From: Mycolicibacterium xanthum | Lineage (GTDB): Bacteria; Actinomycetota; Actinomycetes; Mycobacteriales; Mycobacteriaceae | Length of the DNA: 64,000 nucleotides | Direction of reading: 5' to 3' | Assembly: GCF_019710635.1 (NCBI RefSeq) | Contig: NZ_JAIFZS010000059.1 | Coordinates: 1 to 64,000, forward strand | Shown here: in pieces, positions 43,577 to 52,060 of the stretch | Layout of the letters: each line of letters begins with the position of its first letter | Numbering within the stretch: position 1 is the stretch's first letter | Position numbers and translations under genes: made by a program | Notes under the pieces: model-generated | What the model was told of the DNA's origin: nothing | Databases searched by the model: none | Seen by the model: only the letters and a program-made list of their open reading frames with translations

Positions 43577-44545
43577 ATGGATCAGCCGGACGCACACCCT
43601 CGCCGACGCAGGGGTCTGCCCAAGTCCCTCGGGCTGGTGGCGCTGACGGGCGCCACCGTGGCGGCCTTGACGCTGCCCGGGGTCGCCCAAGCCCAACCCG
43701 CCCCTGCCCCGCCGCCACCACCGCCGGACACCGCGGTCGAGGGCGCACCACCGCCGGAGTCGCCGCCACCGGCCGACCCGAACGCGCCCGCGCCGCCGCC
43801 GGCCGACCCGAACGCGCCCCCGCCCGACCCGAACGCCCCACCGCCGCCGGAGCCCGGGCGTGTCGACAACGCCGCAGGCGGGTTCAGCTACGTGGTGCCA
43901 CCCGGGTGGGAGGTCGCCGACGCCACCCAGTTGTCCTACGGGCAGGCCCTGCTGACCAAGGTCACCCCGGACGGCGCCGAACCGCCCAACGACACCAGCG
44001 TGCTGCTCGGCCGGCTGGACCTGAAGCTGTTCGCCGGCGCCGAGGACGACAACACCAAGGCCGCCCAGCGGCTGTCCTCGGACATGGGCGAGTTCTTCAT
44101 GCCGTTCCCCGGCACCAGGATCAACCAGCAGGTCGTCCCGCTCGACGCCGACGGCATGACCGGCGTCGCGTCCTACTACGAGGTGAAGTTCACCGACACC
44201 AACAAGCCCAACGGGCAGATCTGGGCCGGTGTCGTCGGCGCGCCCACCCCAGCGGGCACCCCCCGCGGCCAGCGGGCGCCGGAACGCTGGTTCGTGGTGT
44301 GGCTGGGTACCGCGAACAATCCGATCCCACAGGCCGACGCGGTCGCGCTGGCCAGCTCGATCCGGCCGTGGGCGCCACCACCTCCGCCACCTCCGCCGCC
44401 GCCGGATCCGAACGCGCCCCCGCCGGACCCGAACGCGCCGCCGCCGGATCCGAACGCGCCGCCGCCGCCGCCAGCACCCGCCGGGGTCGGTGTGCCCGTT
44501 CCGGTCGACCCGGCCACCGCGCCGGGAATGCTGCCGCCGGCGTAG
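43577..44545 (+). CDS. apa: Apa, alanine- and proline-rich secreted antigen (fibronectin attachment protein)
   Basis: Apa is a secreted, O-mannosylated mycobacterial glycoprotein that binds fibronectin and host lectins. The 322-residue protein has a signal peptide (hydrophobic LGLVALTGATVAALTLPG, cleavage probably after AQA), a Pro-rich N-terminal region (repeated DPNAP), a conserved globular core (GGFSYVVPPGWE, ALLTKVTPDG, GRLDLKLFAGAEDD, SDMGEFFMPFPGTRINQQ, WFVVWLGTANNP) and a second Pro-rich tail. The tail has three perfect 7-residue PPPDPNA units. No strong ribosome site precedes the ATG at 43577, but the N-terminal MDQ agrees with relatives. Confidence 0.93.
   Translation: MDQPDAHPRRRRGLPKSLGLVALTGATVAALTLPGVAQAQPAPAPPPPPPDTAVEGAPPPESPPPADPNAPAPPPADPNAPPPDPNAPPPPEPGRVDNAAGGFSYVVPPGWEVADATQLSYGQALLTKVTPDGAEPPNDTSVLLGRLDLKLFAGAEDDNTKAAQRLSSDMGEFFMPFPGTRINQQVVPLDADGMTGVASYYEVKFTDTNKPNGQIWAGVVGAPTPAGTPRGQRAPERWFVVWLGTANNPIPQADAVALASSIRPWAPPPPPPPPPPDPNAPPPDPNAPPPDPNAPPPPPAPAGVGVPVPVDPATAPGMLPPA
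44396..44458. repeat. three 21-bp repeats encoding PPPDPNA in apa
   Basis: Three consecutive 21-base units (44396-44416, 44417-44437, 44438-44458) differ only by silent or single-base changes and encode PPPDPNA each. They lie in the C-terminal Pro-rich tail and could vary in number between strains without shifting the frame. Confidence 0.85.
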
Positions 44546-44600
44546 CGGGACAGGACGGGACCTCTCGCCCGATCGTTTCCGTATGCACCGCCCAACCGTT

Positions 44601-44650
44601 ACCCAGCGGGCGTATACCTAGGACATAGCCCGGTTGCGCCCGCTCCGGGT
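44601..44650. terminator. strong hairpin between apa and the small membrane protein gene
   Basis: AGCGGGCG (44605-44612) pairs perfectly with CGCCCGCT (44637-44644), and ACCC (44601-44604) can pair with GGGT (44647-44650). The structure lies 55 bp after the apa stop and just before the next gene. There is no T-run, as is usual for mycobacterial terminators. It may end apa transcription or form part of the next gene's leader. Confidence 0.45.
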
Positions 44651-44679
44651 ATCGGCTGGTGACAGGCGGGAGACTTTTC

Positions 44680-44982
44680 ATGGACATCGTTGCGGCTACC
44701 GATTTCCTCGCACGCTCCTCCACCCTGACGAGCGTGGGGTGGATCAGTTACATCATCATCGGCGCCATCGCCGGGTGGATCGCGGGCAAGATCGTCAAGG
44801 GCTCCGGTTCGGGCATCCTGATGAACATCGTGATCGGCGTGGTCGGTGCCCTGATCGGCGGGTTCCTGCTGAGTTTCTTCCTCGACACCGCCGGTGGTGG
44901 TTGGTGGTTCACCCTGTTCACGGCCATCCTGGGCGCGGTCATCCTGCTCTGGATCGTCGGGCTGTTCCAGAAGAAGGCCTGA
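44680..44982 (+). CDS. GlsB/YeaQ/YmgE-type small stress membrane protein (Rv1861-like)
   Basis: The 100-residue protein is nearly all hydrophobic, with three predicted helices and the glycine-rich pattern IGAIAGWIAGKIVKGSGSGILMNIVIGVVGALIGG (in parts IGAIAGWIAGKIVKGSG and GILMNIVIGVVGALIGG). It belongs to the transglycosylase-associated/GlsB family, induced by stress in several bacteria but without a known biochemical function. The ATG at 44680 has GGGAG at 44669-44673. It lies between apa and adhA as in M. tuberculosis. Confidence 0.85.
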   Translation: MDIVAATDFLARSSTLTSVGWISYIIIGAIAGWIAGKIVKGSGSGILMNIVIGVVGALIGGFLLSFFLDTAGGGWWFTLFTAILGAVILLWIVGLFQKKA

Positions 44983-45016
44983 CGCCCGCACCGGTGACCC
45001 GTGGCATCGTGGGAGG

Positions 45017-46033
45017 GTGAGCGACTCCACGATGCGTGCCTGGCAGGTACGCCGCCCAGGCCCGATGTCCAGCACCCCGCTGGTGCGTACCACCGTCGAC
45101 GTCCCGCGCCCCGGGCCGGGTGAGTTGTTGGTCGCGGTGCGCGCCTGTGGCGTGTGCCGCACCGACCTGCACGTCGCCGAGGGTGACCTGCCGGTGCATC
45201 GCCGCGACGTCGTCCCCGGCCACGAGGTGGTCGGGGAGGTCGTCCAGATCGGGCCGGGTGTGGACACCGAGCTCGCGGTGGGCGACCGGGTGGGCATCGC
45301 GTGGCTGCGCCACACCTGCGGCGAGTGCGAGTACTGCCGTCGCGGCCGGGAGAACCTGTGCCCGCAGTCGCGCTACACCGGGTGGGACGCCGACGGTGGC
45401 TATGCCGAGTTCGCCACGGTGCCCGCGGCGTTCGCCCTGCCGCTGCCGGCCGGGTACGCCGACACCGAGCTGGCGCCTCTGCTGTGTGCGGGCATCATCG
45501 GTTACCGGTCGCTGCTGCGCGCGGAGCTGCCACCGGGAGGCCGGCTGGGCATCTACGGGTTCGGCGGCAGCGCCCACCTGACCGCCCAGGTGGCGCTCGC
45601 CGGCGGTGCGGAGATACACGTGATGACCCGCGGCGACGCGGCCCGGCAGCTCGCCCGGGACCTGGGCGCCGCCTCGGTGCAGGGCGCCGCCGACCCGCCG
45701 CCGGTGCCGCTGGATTCCGCAATCCTCTTCGCGCCGGTCGGCGACCTGGTCCTACCCGCCCTGGAGGCGCTGGACCGCGGCGGCACGCTGGCGATCGCCG
45801 GGATCCACCTCAGCGACATCCCGGTGCTGAACTACCAGCACCACCTGTTCCAGGAGCGCCAGATCCGCTCCGTCACCTCCAACACCAGGGCCGACGCCCA
45901 CGCCTTCCTGGAGTTCGCCGCACGTCACCGGCTCGAAGTCACCTGCCCGCAGTACCCGCTGGACCGCGCCGACGAGGCCCTCGGCGACCTGAGCGCGGGG
46001 CGGGTGTCGGGAGCGGCGGTGCTGATCGTCTGA
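45017..46033 (+). CDS. adhA: zinc-dependent alcohol dehydrogenase AdhA
   Basis: The 338-residue protein is a medium-chain zinc alcohol dehydrogenase. Catalytic zinc ligands are seen in CGVCRTDLH and PGHEVVGEV, and the structural zinc site in CGECEYCRRGRENLC. The nucleotide-binding turn reads IYGFGGSAH. The start is either the GTG at 45017 or the ATG at 45032 (MRAWQV); the latter has a more normal spacing to the GGGAGG at 45011-45016. The gene converges on a CPBP protease gene 6 bp away. Confidence 0.9.
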   Translation: MSDSTMRAWQVRRPGPMSSTPLVRTTVDVPRPGPGELLVAVRACGVCRTDLHVAEGDLPVHRRDVVPGHEVVGEVVQIGPGVDTELAVGDRVGIAWLRHTCGECEYCRRGRENLCPQSRYTGWDADGGYAEFATVPAAFALPLPAGYADTELAPLLCAGIIGYRSLLRAELPPGGRLGIYGFGGSAHLTAQVALAGGAEIHVMTRGDAARQLARDLGAASVQGAADPPPVPLDSAILFAPVGDLVLPALEALDRGGTLAIAGIHLSDIPVLNYQHHLFQERQIRSVTSNTRADAHAFLEFAARHRLEVTCPQYPLDRADEALGDLSAGRVSGAAVLIV

Positions 46034-46039
46034 AACGGC

Positions 46040-46810
46040 TCAGGACAGGTGCCACACCATCGCGGCGGCCAACGCCCCGAGTCCGTTGAGGGACCAGTGC
46101 AGCGCGATCGGCGCGATCAGGCTGCCACTGCGGCGGCGCAGCCAGGTGAACACGAATCCGGCCGCGGCGGTGGCCAGCACGGCCCCCACCACACCGGCAA
46201 CCATGCCGAAGACACCGCCGCCGAGAATCTTGGTGAAACCGACGTTGCTGGCGGTCAGACCCATCGAGGTGGCGATGTGCCACAGCCCGAACAGCAGCGA
46301 GCCGGCGGCGGCCACCCCGCGCCACCCCCACGCCCGGTCCAGCGCACCGTGCAGCACCCCGCGGAACGCCAACTCCTCGGGAATCACGGTCTGCAGCGGG
46401 ATGATGATCATCGACGCGATCAGCGCGCCCGAGAGCGTCGCGTAGTTGTTGTTGAGGAACATCGGCCGCGTCCACGGCAGCAGGGCGCCCACCGCGATCA
46501 CCGCGCCGACCAGCCCGACCGCCGCCAGCGCGTACCCGAGACCGGACTTCCAGTGTTCGCGACCGAGCCCGAGTTCGGACCAGCCCAGGCCCCGGTGACG
46601 AATCAGCCACACCAATCCGATCGCCGCCGCCGGAACAACCGCGACGTTGGCCCACGGAGTGGTGAAATGCGCCAGCAGGTTGGTCAGGGCCAGCACGACG
46701 ACGACCACCGCGATGTCCACGTAGATCCGGACGTGGTGCAGCGCAGACAGCTGCGCGAGCCACGGATGATGCTGCTCTCCCGCTACGGCGGCCGCGCTGA
46801 CGTCAGACAT
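46040..46810 (-). CDS. CPBP-family intramembrane metalloprotease (Rv1863c-like)
   Basis: The 256-residue protein has about eight transmembrane helices and the CPBP/Abi motifs: EEL-x-FRG in VIPEELAFRGVLHG (about residue 144), His in FGLWHIATS and IALHWSLNGLG near the C-terminus. CPBP proteins include the CAAX protease Rce1 and bacteriocin-immunity proteins; the substrate here is unknown. It converges on adhA and is followed upstream by the phosphoketolase gene on the same strand. Confidence 0.85.
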   Translation of the reverse strand: MSDVSAAAVAGEQHHPWLAQLSALHHVRIYVDIAVVVVVLALTNLLAHFTTPWANVAVVPAAAIGLVWLIRHRGLGWSELGLGREHWKSGLGYALAAVGLVGAVIAVGALLPWTRPMFLNNNYATLSGALIASMIIIPLQTVIPEELAFRGVLHGALDRAWGWRGVAAAGSLLFGLWHIATSMGLTASNVGFTKILGGGVFGMVAGVVGAVLATAAAGFVFTWLRRRSGSLIAPIALHWSLNGLGALAAAMVWHLS

Positions 46811-46881
46811 AACCGCTCCAGGTTACCGGCCCGCAGCGTCGACGCCTGCCCGCTGTGGCTCAAGTCACTGAAGTCGGCGCA

Positions 46882-49395
46882 CTATTCGTTGTCGCCGCCG
46901 GTGGCGGTGGCGCCGGTGACGCCGGTGGCCGCCGCCACACCCAACCGGCGCGCCGCAGGCCACACCCAGTCCCTGACCTCCGGGATGTCGTCGCCGTGGG
47001 TGCGGGTGTACTCGCGGGCGGCGATCCGCTTGTCGGCCATCTGCTGGCGCAGCGTGGCGCACGTCGAACCCAGCGACTCCACCCGGTCGATCACGTCGAT
47101 CACCAGGTGGTAGCGGTCGAGGTCGTTGAGCATCACCATGTCGAACGGCGTCGTCGTGGTGCCCTCTTCCTTGTAGCCGCGCACGTGCAGGTTGTTGTGC
47201 CCGGCGCGCCGGTAGGTCAGCCGGTGGATCAGCCACGGATAGCCGTGGTAGGCGAAGATGATCGGCTTGTCCCTGGTGAAGATCATGTCGAAGTCGCGGT
47301 CGGACATCCCGTGCGGATGCTCGGACTCGTCCTGCAGCCGCATCAGGTCGACCACGTTGACGAACCGGACCTTCAGGTCGGGCAGGTGGGTGCGCAACAT
47401 GTCGACGGCCGCCAGCGCCTCCAGCGTCGGCACATCGCCGGCCGCGGCGATCACCACGTCGGGGTCGGTACCCAGCACCTCGGATCCCGCCCATTCCCAG
47501 ATGCCCAGCCCCCGGGTGCAGTGCGCCACCGCCTGCTCCATCGTCAGGAAGTTCGGGTGCGGCTGCTTGCCCGCAACCACGACGTTGACGTACTGGCGCG
47601 ACCGCAGGCAGTGGTCATAGGTCGACAGCAGGGTATTGGCATCCGGCGGCAGGTACACCCGCACCACGCCGGCGCTCTTGTTGACCACGTGGTCGATGAA
47701 GCCGGGGTCCTGATGGGAGAACCCGTTGTGGTCCTGGCGCCACACATGGCTGCTCAGCAGGTAGTTCAGGCTGGCGATGGGCCGGCGCCACGGGATGTGG
47801 TCGGTCACCTTCAGCCACTTGGCATGCTGGTTGAACATCGAGTCGATGATGTGGATGAACGCCTCGTAGCAGTTGAACAGCCCGTGCCTGCCGGTCAGCA
47901 GGTACCCCTCGAGCCAGCCCTGGCACTGGTGCTCGGAGAGCATCTCGACCACCCGGCCCACGCGGGCGAGATGTTCGTCGACCTCCGGCCCGATGAGCTC
48001 GGCGTTCCACTGCTTGTCGGTGGCGTCGAACACCGCCTGCAGCCGGTTCGACGCGGTCTCGTCGGGGCCGAAGATGCGGAAGTTGTCGGGGTTGAGCCTG
48101 ACCACCTCGGTCAGCCACTGTCCGAGCACCCGGGTGGCCTCGGCGATCGAGGCGCCCGGGGCGGGTACCTCGACACCGAAATCACGGAAGTCGGGCAGCC
48201 GCAGGTCCCTGAGCAGCAGCCCACCGTTGGCGTGCGGGTTGTCGCTCATCCGCAGGTGGCCGGACGGGGCCAGCTCGGCGATGTCGGCCAGCAGCCTGCC
48301 GTCGGCGTCGAACAGCTCCCCGGGCCGGTAGGAGGCCAGCCAGTCGGCGAGCACACCCAGGTGCTCGGCGGTGTCGCGGGCGTTGGCCAGCGGCACCTGG
48401 TGCGCCCGCCACGATCCGGTGGTCTTCTTGCCGTCGATGTAGTCCGGGCCGGTCCACCCCTTGGGCGTACGGAACACGATCATCGGCCACGCCGGCCGGG
48501 AATCGTCACCGCCGGCGGCCCTGGCCTTGATGGCGGCGATCTCGTCGAGGACGTCTTCCAGCAGCGTCGCGAACCGCCGGTGGGCGTCGGCGTGCTCGGC
48601 GGTTGCGTCGCCGCCGTCGGCCACCTCGAAGAAATACGGATTGTGGCCGTAACCCACCATCAGGGCGCGCAGCTCTTCCTCGGGGATCCGGGCCAGCACC
48701 GTCGGGTTGGCGATCTTGTACCCGTTGAGGTGCAGGATCGGCAGCACCACACCGTCCTGGGCGGGGTTGGTGAGCTTGTTGGAGTGCCAGCCGGTGGCCA
48801 GCGCCCCGGTCTCTGCCTCACCGTCGCCGATCACCGTGGCGACCAGCAGGTCCGGATTGTCGAACGCGGCGCCATAGGCGTGCGACAGCGCGTATCCGAG
48901 TTCGCCGCCCTCGTGGATCGAGCCCGGGGTCTCGGGCGCCACATGCGACGGAATGCCCCCGGGGAACGAGAACTGCCGGAACAGCCGCCTCATCCCCTCG
49001 GCGTCCTGGGTGATGTCGGGATACACCTCGCTGTAGGTGCCGTCCAGATAGGCGTTGGCCACCAGTCCGGGACCGCCGTGGCCGGGGCCGGTGATGTAGA
49101 TCGTGGACTGCCCGCGCTCCTCGATCACCCGATTGAGGTGCGCGTAGATGAAGTTCAGGCCCGGCGTCGTGCCCCAGTGCCCGAGCAGGCGGGGTTTGAC
49201 GTCGTCGCGCGACAGCGGGGTGTGCAGCAGGGGATTGCTCAGCAGATAGATCTGGCCGACCGACAGGTAGTTGGCCGCCCGCCACCAGCGGTCGAGTTTG
49301 GTGACCAGCTCGTCGGTGAGCGGGGTGCGCTCCACGGCCTTCCAGGTGTTCGTCGACGTGCTCTCGGAACCGGTGGTGGTCATCTCCCCATCCAA
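46882..49395 (-). CDS. xfp: phosphoketolase (xylulose 5-phosphate/fructose 6-phosphate)
   Basis: This thiamine-diphosphate enzyme splits xylulose 5-phosphate (and often fructose 6-phosphate) with phosphate to give acetyl phosphate and a shorter sugar phosphate. The 837-residue protein has the usual size and motifs: GHWGTTPGLNFIYAHLN, TGPGHGGPG, SIHEGGELGYALSHAYG, the TPP motif VIGDGEAETG, and HIIDSMFNQHAKWLK. The frame allows ATG at 49395 or, four codons in, at 49383 (MTTTGS); a GGGGAG lies between them, which would be too close to the second. The gene is divergent from the thiolase-like gene. Confidence 0.93.
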   Translation of the reverse strand: MDGEMTTTGSESTSTNTWKAVERTPLTDELVTKLDRWWRAANYLSVGQIYLLSNPLLHTPLSRDDVKPRLLGHWGTTPGLNFIYAHLNRVIEERGQSTIYITGPGHGGPGLVANAYLDGTYSEVYPDITQDAEGMRRLFRQFSFPGGIPSHVAPETPGSIHEGGELGYALSHAYGAAFDNPDLLVATVIGDGEAETGALATGWHSNKLTNPAQDGVVLPILHLNGYKIANPTVLARIPEEELRALMVGYGHNPYFFEVADGGDATAEHADAHRRFATLLEDVLDEIAAIKARAAGGDDSRPAWPMIVFRTPKGWTGPDYIDGKKTTGSWRAHQVPLANARDTAEHLGVLADWLASYRPGELFDADGRLLADIAELAPSGHLRMSDNPHANGGLLLRDLRLPDFRDFGVEVPAPGASIAEATRVLGQWLTEVVRLNPDNFRIFGPDETASNRLQAVFDATDKQWNAELIGPEVDEHLARVGRVVEMLSEHQCQGWLEGYLLTGRHGLFNCYEAFIHIIDSMFNQHAKWLKVTDHIPWRRPIASLNYLLSSHVWRQDHNGFSHQDPGFIDHVVNKSAGVVRVYLPPDANTLLSTYDHCLRSRQYVNVVVAGKQPHPNFLTMEQAVAHCTRGLGIWEWAGSEVLGTDPDVVIAAAGDVPTLEALAAVDMLRTHLPDLKVRFVNVVDLMRLQDESEHPHGMSDRDFDMIFTRDKPIIFAYHGYPWLIHRLTYRRAGHNNLHVRGYKEEGTTTTPFDMVMLNDLDRYHLVIDVIDRVESLGSTCATLRQQMADKRIAAREYTRTHGDDIPEVRDWVWPAARRLGVAAATGVTGATATGGDNE

Positions 49396-49510
49396 CCGCG
49401 CATTCGGCGGTTGCCCAACCGGTAGACGATGGCATCCCCATATCCAGATCGTTAACTTCTTCTCGCACCGAATATCGTGGGCGTCTCACCGACCAGGAAA
49501 GGCCCCCTGC

Positions 49511-50986
49511 ATGCCCCTCGACCCCAGGACCCCGGTACTCGTCGGTTACGGCCAGGTGAGCCAGCGCGACGAGAACCCCGCCGTGGAGCCGATCGACCTG
49601 ATGGTGCATGCCGCCCGCGCCGCCGCCGACCCGCGGGTGCTCGAGGCCGTCGACGCCGTGCGCATCGTCAAACTGCTGTCCTGGCGCTACCGGGATCCGG
49701 GTCTTCTTCTCGCACAGCGGATCCGGGCCGACAAGGCGGTCACCCGCTACACCGGGGTGGGCGGCAACGTCCCGCAGACGCTGGTCAACCTGGCCTGCCT
49801 GGACATCCAGCACGGGGCCGCCGATGTGGTCCTCATCGGCGGCTCCGAGACGTGGCGGACCAGGAGCCGGATGCGCGCCCGCGGAGCCAAACCGGACTGG
49901 ACCCGCCAGGACGAATCGGTGCCCGTCGCGCCCGGCTCCGACGAAGGTGTGCCGATGGCCGGGCCCGCGGAGATCCGGATCAAACTCGACCGGCCCGCCT
50001 ACGTGTATCCGATGTTCGAACAGGCGGTCCGCATCGCCGCCGGGGAAACCCCCGACGAACACCGGCGGCGCATCGGCGAACTCTGGTCGCAGTTCAGCGC
50101 CGTGGCCGCGACCAATCCGCACGCATGGAGCCGGGAGGCGCTCAGCGCCGAGCAGATCTGGCAGCCCTCGCCGGCGAACCGGATGATCAGCTGGCCGTAC
50201 ACCAAGCTGATGAACTCCAACAACATGGTCGATCAGGCCGCGGTGTTGATCCTGACCTCGGTAGAGAAAGCCACCTATCTGCAGATCCCCACGGAGCGCT
50301 GGGTGTTCCCGTACGCCGGCACCGACGCGCACGACACCTACGCGATCGGGGAGCGGGCCGAGTTCCACGGCTCACCGGCGATCAGGATCGCCGGCAGGCG
50401 TGCCCTGGAGCTGGCCGGCGCATCCGTCGACGACGTCGAGCTCGTCGACGTCTATTCCTGCTTCCCGTCGGCGGTGCAGGTCGCCGCGCGCGAGCTCGGG
50501 CTGCCGGTAGGGGATCCGGGCCGCCCGCTGACGGTGACCGGCGGGCTCACCTTCGCCGGCGGTCCGTGGAACAACTACGTCAGCCACTCGATCGCCACGA
50601 TGGCCGAGCTGCTGACCGCCCGGCCGGGAACGCGTGGGCTGATCACCGCCAACGGCGGCTATCTGACCAAACACAGCTTCGGGGTGTACGGCACCGAGCC
50701 GCCCACCCACGAATTCCGTTGGGAGGATGTGCAATCCACCGTCGACCGGGAGCCCACCCGCACCGCGCTGGTGGAGTGGACCGGCGTGGGCACGGTGGAG
50801 TCGTGGACCACGCCGGTCGACCGCGACGGGCGACCGGAGAAGGCGTTCCTGGCGGTGCGCACGCCCGAGGATGCCCGGGTGCTCGCCGTGATCACCGACC
50901 CGACGGACGCCGAGACGACGGTGCGCGACGACATCGCGGGTGCGCCGGTGCAGGTTCACCCGGACGGCACGGCCGCGCTGCGCTAG
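49511..50986 (+). CDS. thiolase-like acetyl-CoA acetyltransferase (Rv1867-like)
   Basis: The 491-residue protein has a thiolase/SCP-x fold. The nucleophile region reads TLVNLACLDIQHGAADVVLIGGSE, keeping the Cys but not the usual Ser-Gly after it; the C-terminal histidine block is NGGYLTKHSFGVYG, and DVYSCFPSAVQVAA replaces the common YDAF. It is more likely to act on a specialised acyl-CoA or steroid side-chain substrate than as a plain acetoacetyl-CoA thiolase. A C-terminal OB-like region follows from about residue 420. The stop overlaps the end of the convergent HhH gene by 4 bp. Confidence 0.85.
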   Translation: MPLDPRTPVLVGYGQVSQRDENPAVEPIDLMVHAARAAADPRVLEAVDAVRIVKLLSWRYRDPGLLLAQRIRADKAVTRYTGVGGNVPQTLVNLACLDIQHGAADVVLIGGSETWRTRSRMRARGAKPDWTRQDESVPVAPGSDEGVPMAGPAEIRIKLDRPAYVYPMFEQAVRIAAGETPDEHRRRIGELWSQFSAVAATNPHAWSREALSAEQIWQPSPANRMISWPYTKLMNSNNMVDQAAVLILTSVEKATYLQIPTERWVFPYAGTDAHDTYAIGERAEFHGSPAIRIAGRRALELAGASVDDVELVDVYSCFPSAVQVAARELGLPVGDPGRPLTVTGGLTFAGGPWNNYVSHSIATMAELLTARPGTRGLITANGGYLTKHSFGVYGTEPPTHEFRWEDVQSTVDREPTRTALVEWTGVGTVESWTTPVDRDGRPEKAFLAVRTPEDARVLAVITDPTDAETTVRDDIAGAPVQVHPDGTAALR

Positions 50987-51630
50987 CCGCCGCTCAGGCC
51001 CTCGGTGGCCAGGTCGTGATCCAGCGACACCCGCACCAGCGCAGCGGCCAGCGTCGCGGCCTGCCGTGGTGCCAGCGCGGCCAGTTCGGCCGGGTCGTCG
51101 GGCAGGCCGAGGCCGGCCGCGGCATCTCTGGCGCGCTGGTCGAAGTACGGCCGCACCCAGGTCCAGGTGTCCTGCACCTCGCGCAGGAAGATGTCGGCGC
51201 CGGTGTCGCCGATACCCGTGAACCGGTGCAGGAGCCGCCTGGCTTCACCGATGTCGCGGCCGGCGGCGGTGGCCAGTCTGCGCAGGTCGCCGCCGTACTC
51301 GTCGTTGACCGCGGCGGCGATGGCGACCGCCCTGGTGGCCGAGCTCTCGTCGTAGCGCACGTAGTGGGCGCGGCCGAACGCCGCGATCAGCGTTGAGCGT
51401 TCGGCGTCGAGCATCGCGTGCGGGGTTCGCAGCCCGGCCGCGAACAGTTCCCGGGCCGCCCGCATCGCGATTGCCGCGCTGATCGGCTTGCTGGCGAGCA
51501 TGCACAGGATCAGCAGCTGAAACAGCGGCATCGGCTTGTCGCGCATCCGGATGCCGGCTTCCGCGGCGTAGGTCCGGCCGGCCCGGGCCAGCAGGCGCTC
51601 CACGACGTGCTGTGCCGACGGCGATTCCAT
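50983..51630 (-). CDS. helix-hairpin-helix (HhH-GPD-like) DNA repair protein
   Basis: The 215-residue protein has the fold pattern of the endonuclease III/HhH-GPD superfamily: QLLILCMLASKPISAAIAMRAAREL as the helical core and LLHRFTGIGDTGADIFLREVQ with the HhH turn GIG. The lysine of bifunctional glycosylases and the 4Fe-4S cysteines are not seen, so it could be a monofunctional glycosylase or a binding protein. The ATG at 51630 is used; an in-frame upstream start would add a few residues. It overlaps the thiolase-like gene by 4 bp at the 3' ends. Confidence 0.7.
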   Translation of the reverse strand: MESPSAQHVVERLLARAGRTYAAEAGIRMRDKPMPLFQLLILCMLASKPISAAIAMRAARELFAAGLRTPHAMLDAERSTLIAAFGRAHYVRYDESSATRAVAIAAAVNDEYGGDLRRLATAAGRDIGEARRLLHRFTGIGDTGADIFLREVQDTWTWVRPYFDQRARDAAAGLGLPDDPAELAALAPRQAATLAAALVRVSLDHDLATEGLSGG

Positions 51631-51691
51631 ATGACGGGAGTACCCGAACCGGCGGCCCGTAGACAACCGGGTATCGGTCGGTTATCCGGGG

Positions 51692-52024
51692 CTACTTCGG
51701 CGGCAGGCCCTTGGCGAAGTCGATTCCGCGGGCGACCCAGGCCGCCAGCTGCCGTCTGGTCTTGAGACCTCCGGTGGCCACCCGCAGCCAGCCCCGGGTC
51801 TGGCGGCCCGCCATGATCATCGGCTCGACGTGCGGACGCGCCAGCAGCCGTTCGGCGTCGGCGGGTGGCAGCCGGACCATCAGACCGCCCCGGGAACTGA
51901 CCGCCACCGACATGTTGCCGTTGATCAGGAACGCCAGTCCGCCGAACATCGGCTTCGCCTCGACGCCACGTTCGGCGGCGAGGAGTTCACGGACGCGGTC
52001 GGCCAGTTCGACGTCGTAGGCCAC
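51692..52024 (-). CDS. TfoX N-terminal domain protein
   Basis: The 110-residue protein consists of one TfoX/Sxy N-terminal domain: MAYDVELADRVRELLA, then KPMFGGLAFLINGNMSVAVSS and a C-terminal WVARGIDFAKGLPP. In gamma-proteobacteria TfoX activates competence genes, but in actinobacteria such single-domain proteins have no known role. It is on the same strand as lon, 36 bp downstream of the lon stop, and may be co-transcribed. Confidence 0.85.
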   Translation of the reverse strand: MAYDVELADRVRELLAAERGVEAKPMFGGLAFLINGNMSVAVSSRGGLMVRLPPADAERLLARPHVEPMIMAGRQTRGWLRVATGGLKTRRQLAAWVARGIDFAKGLPPK

Positions 52025-52060
52025 CCACCCACGCTAGCGCCGCACCTTCACCCCCGCGTG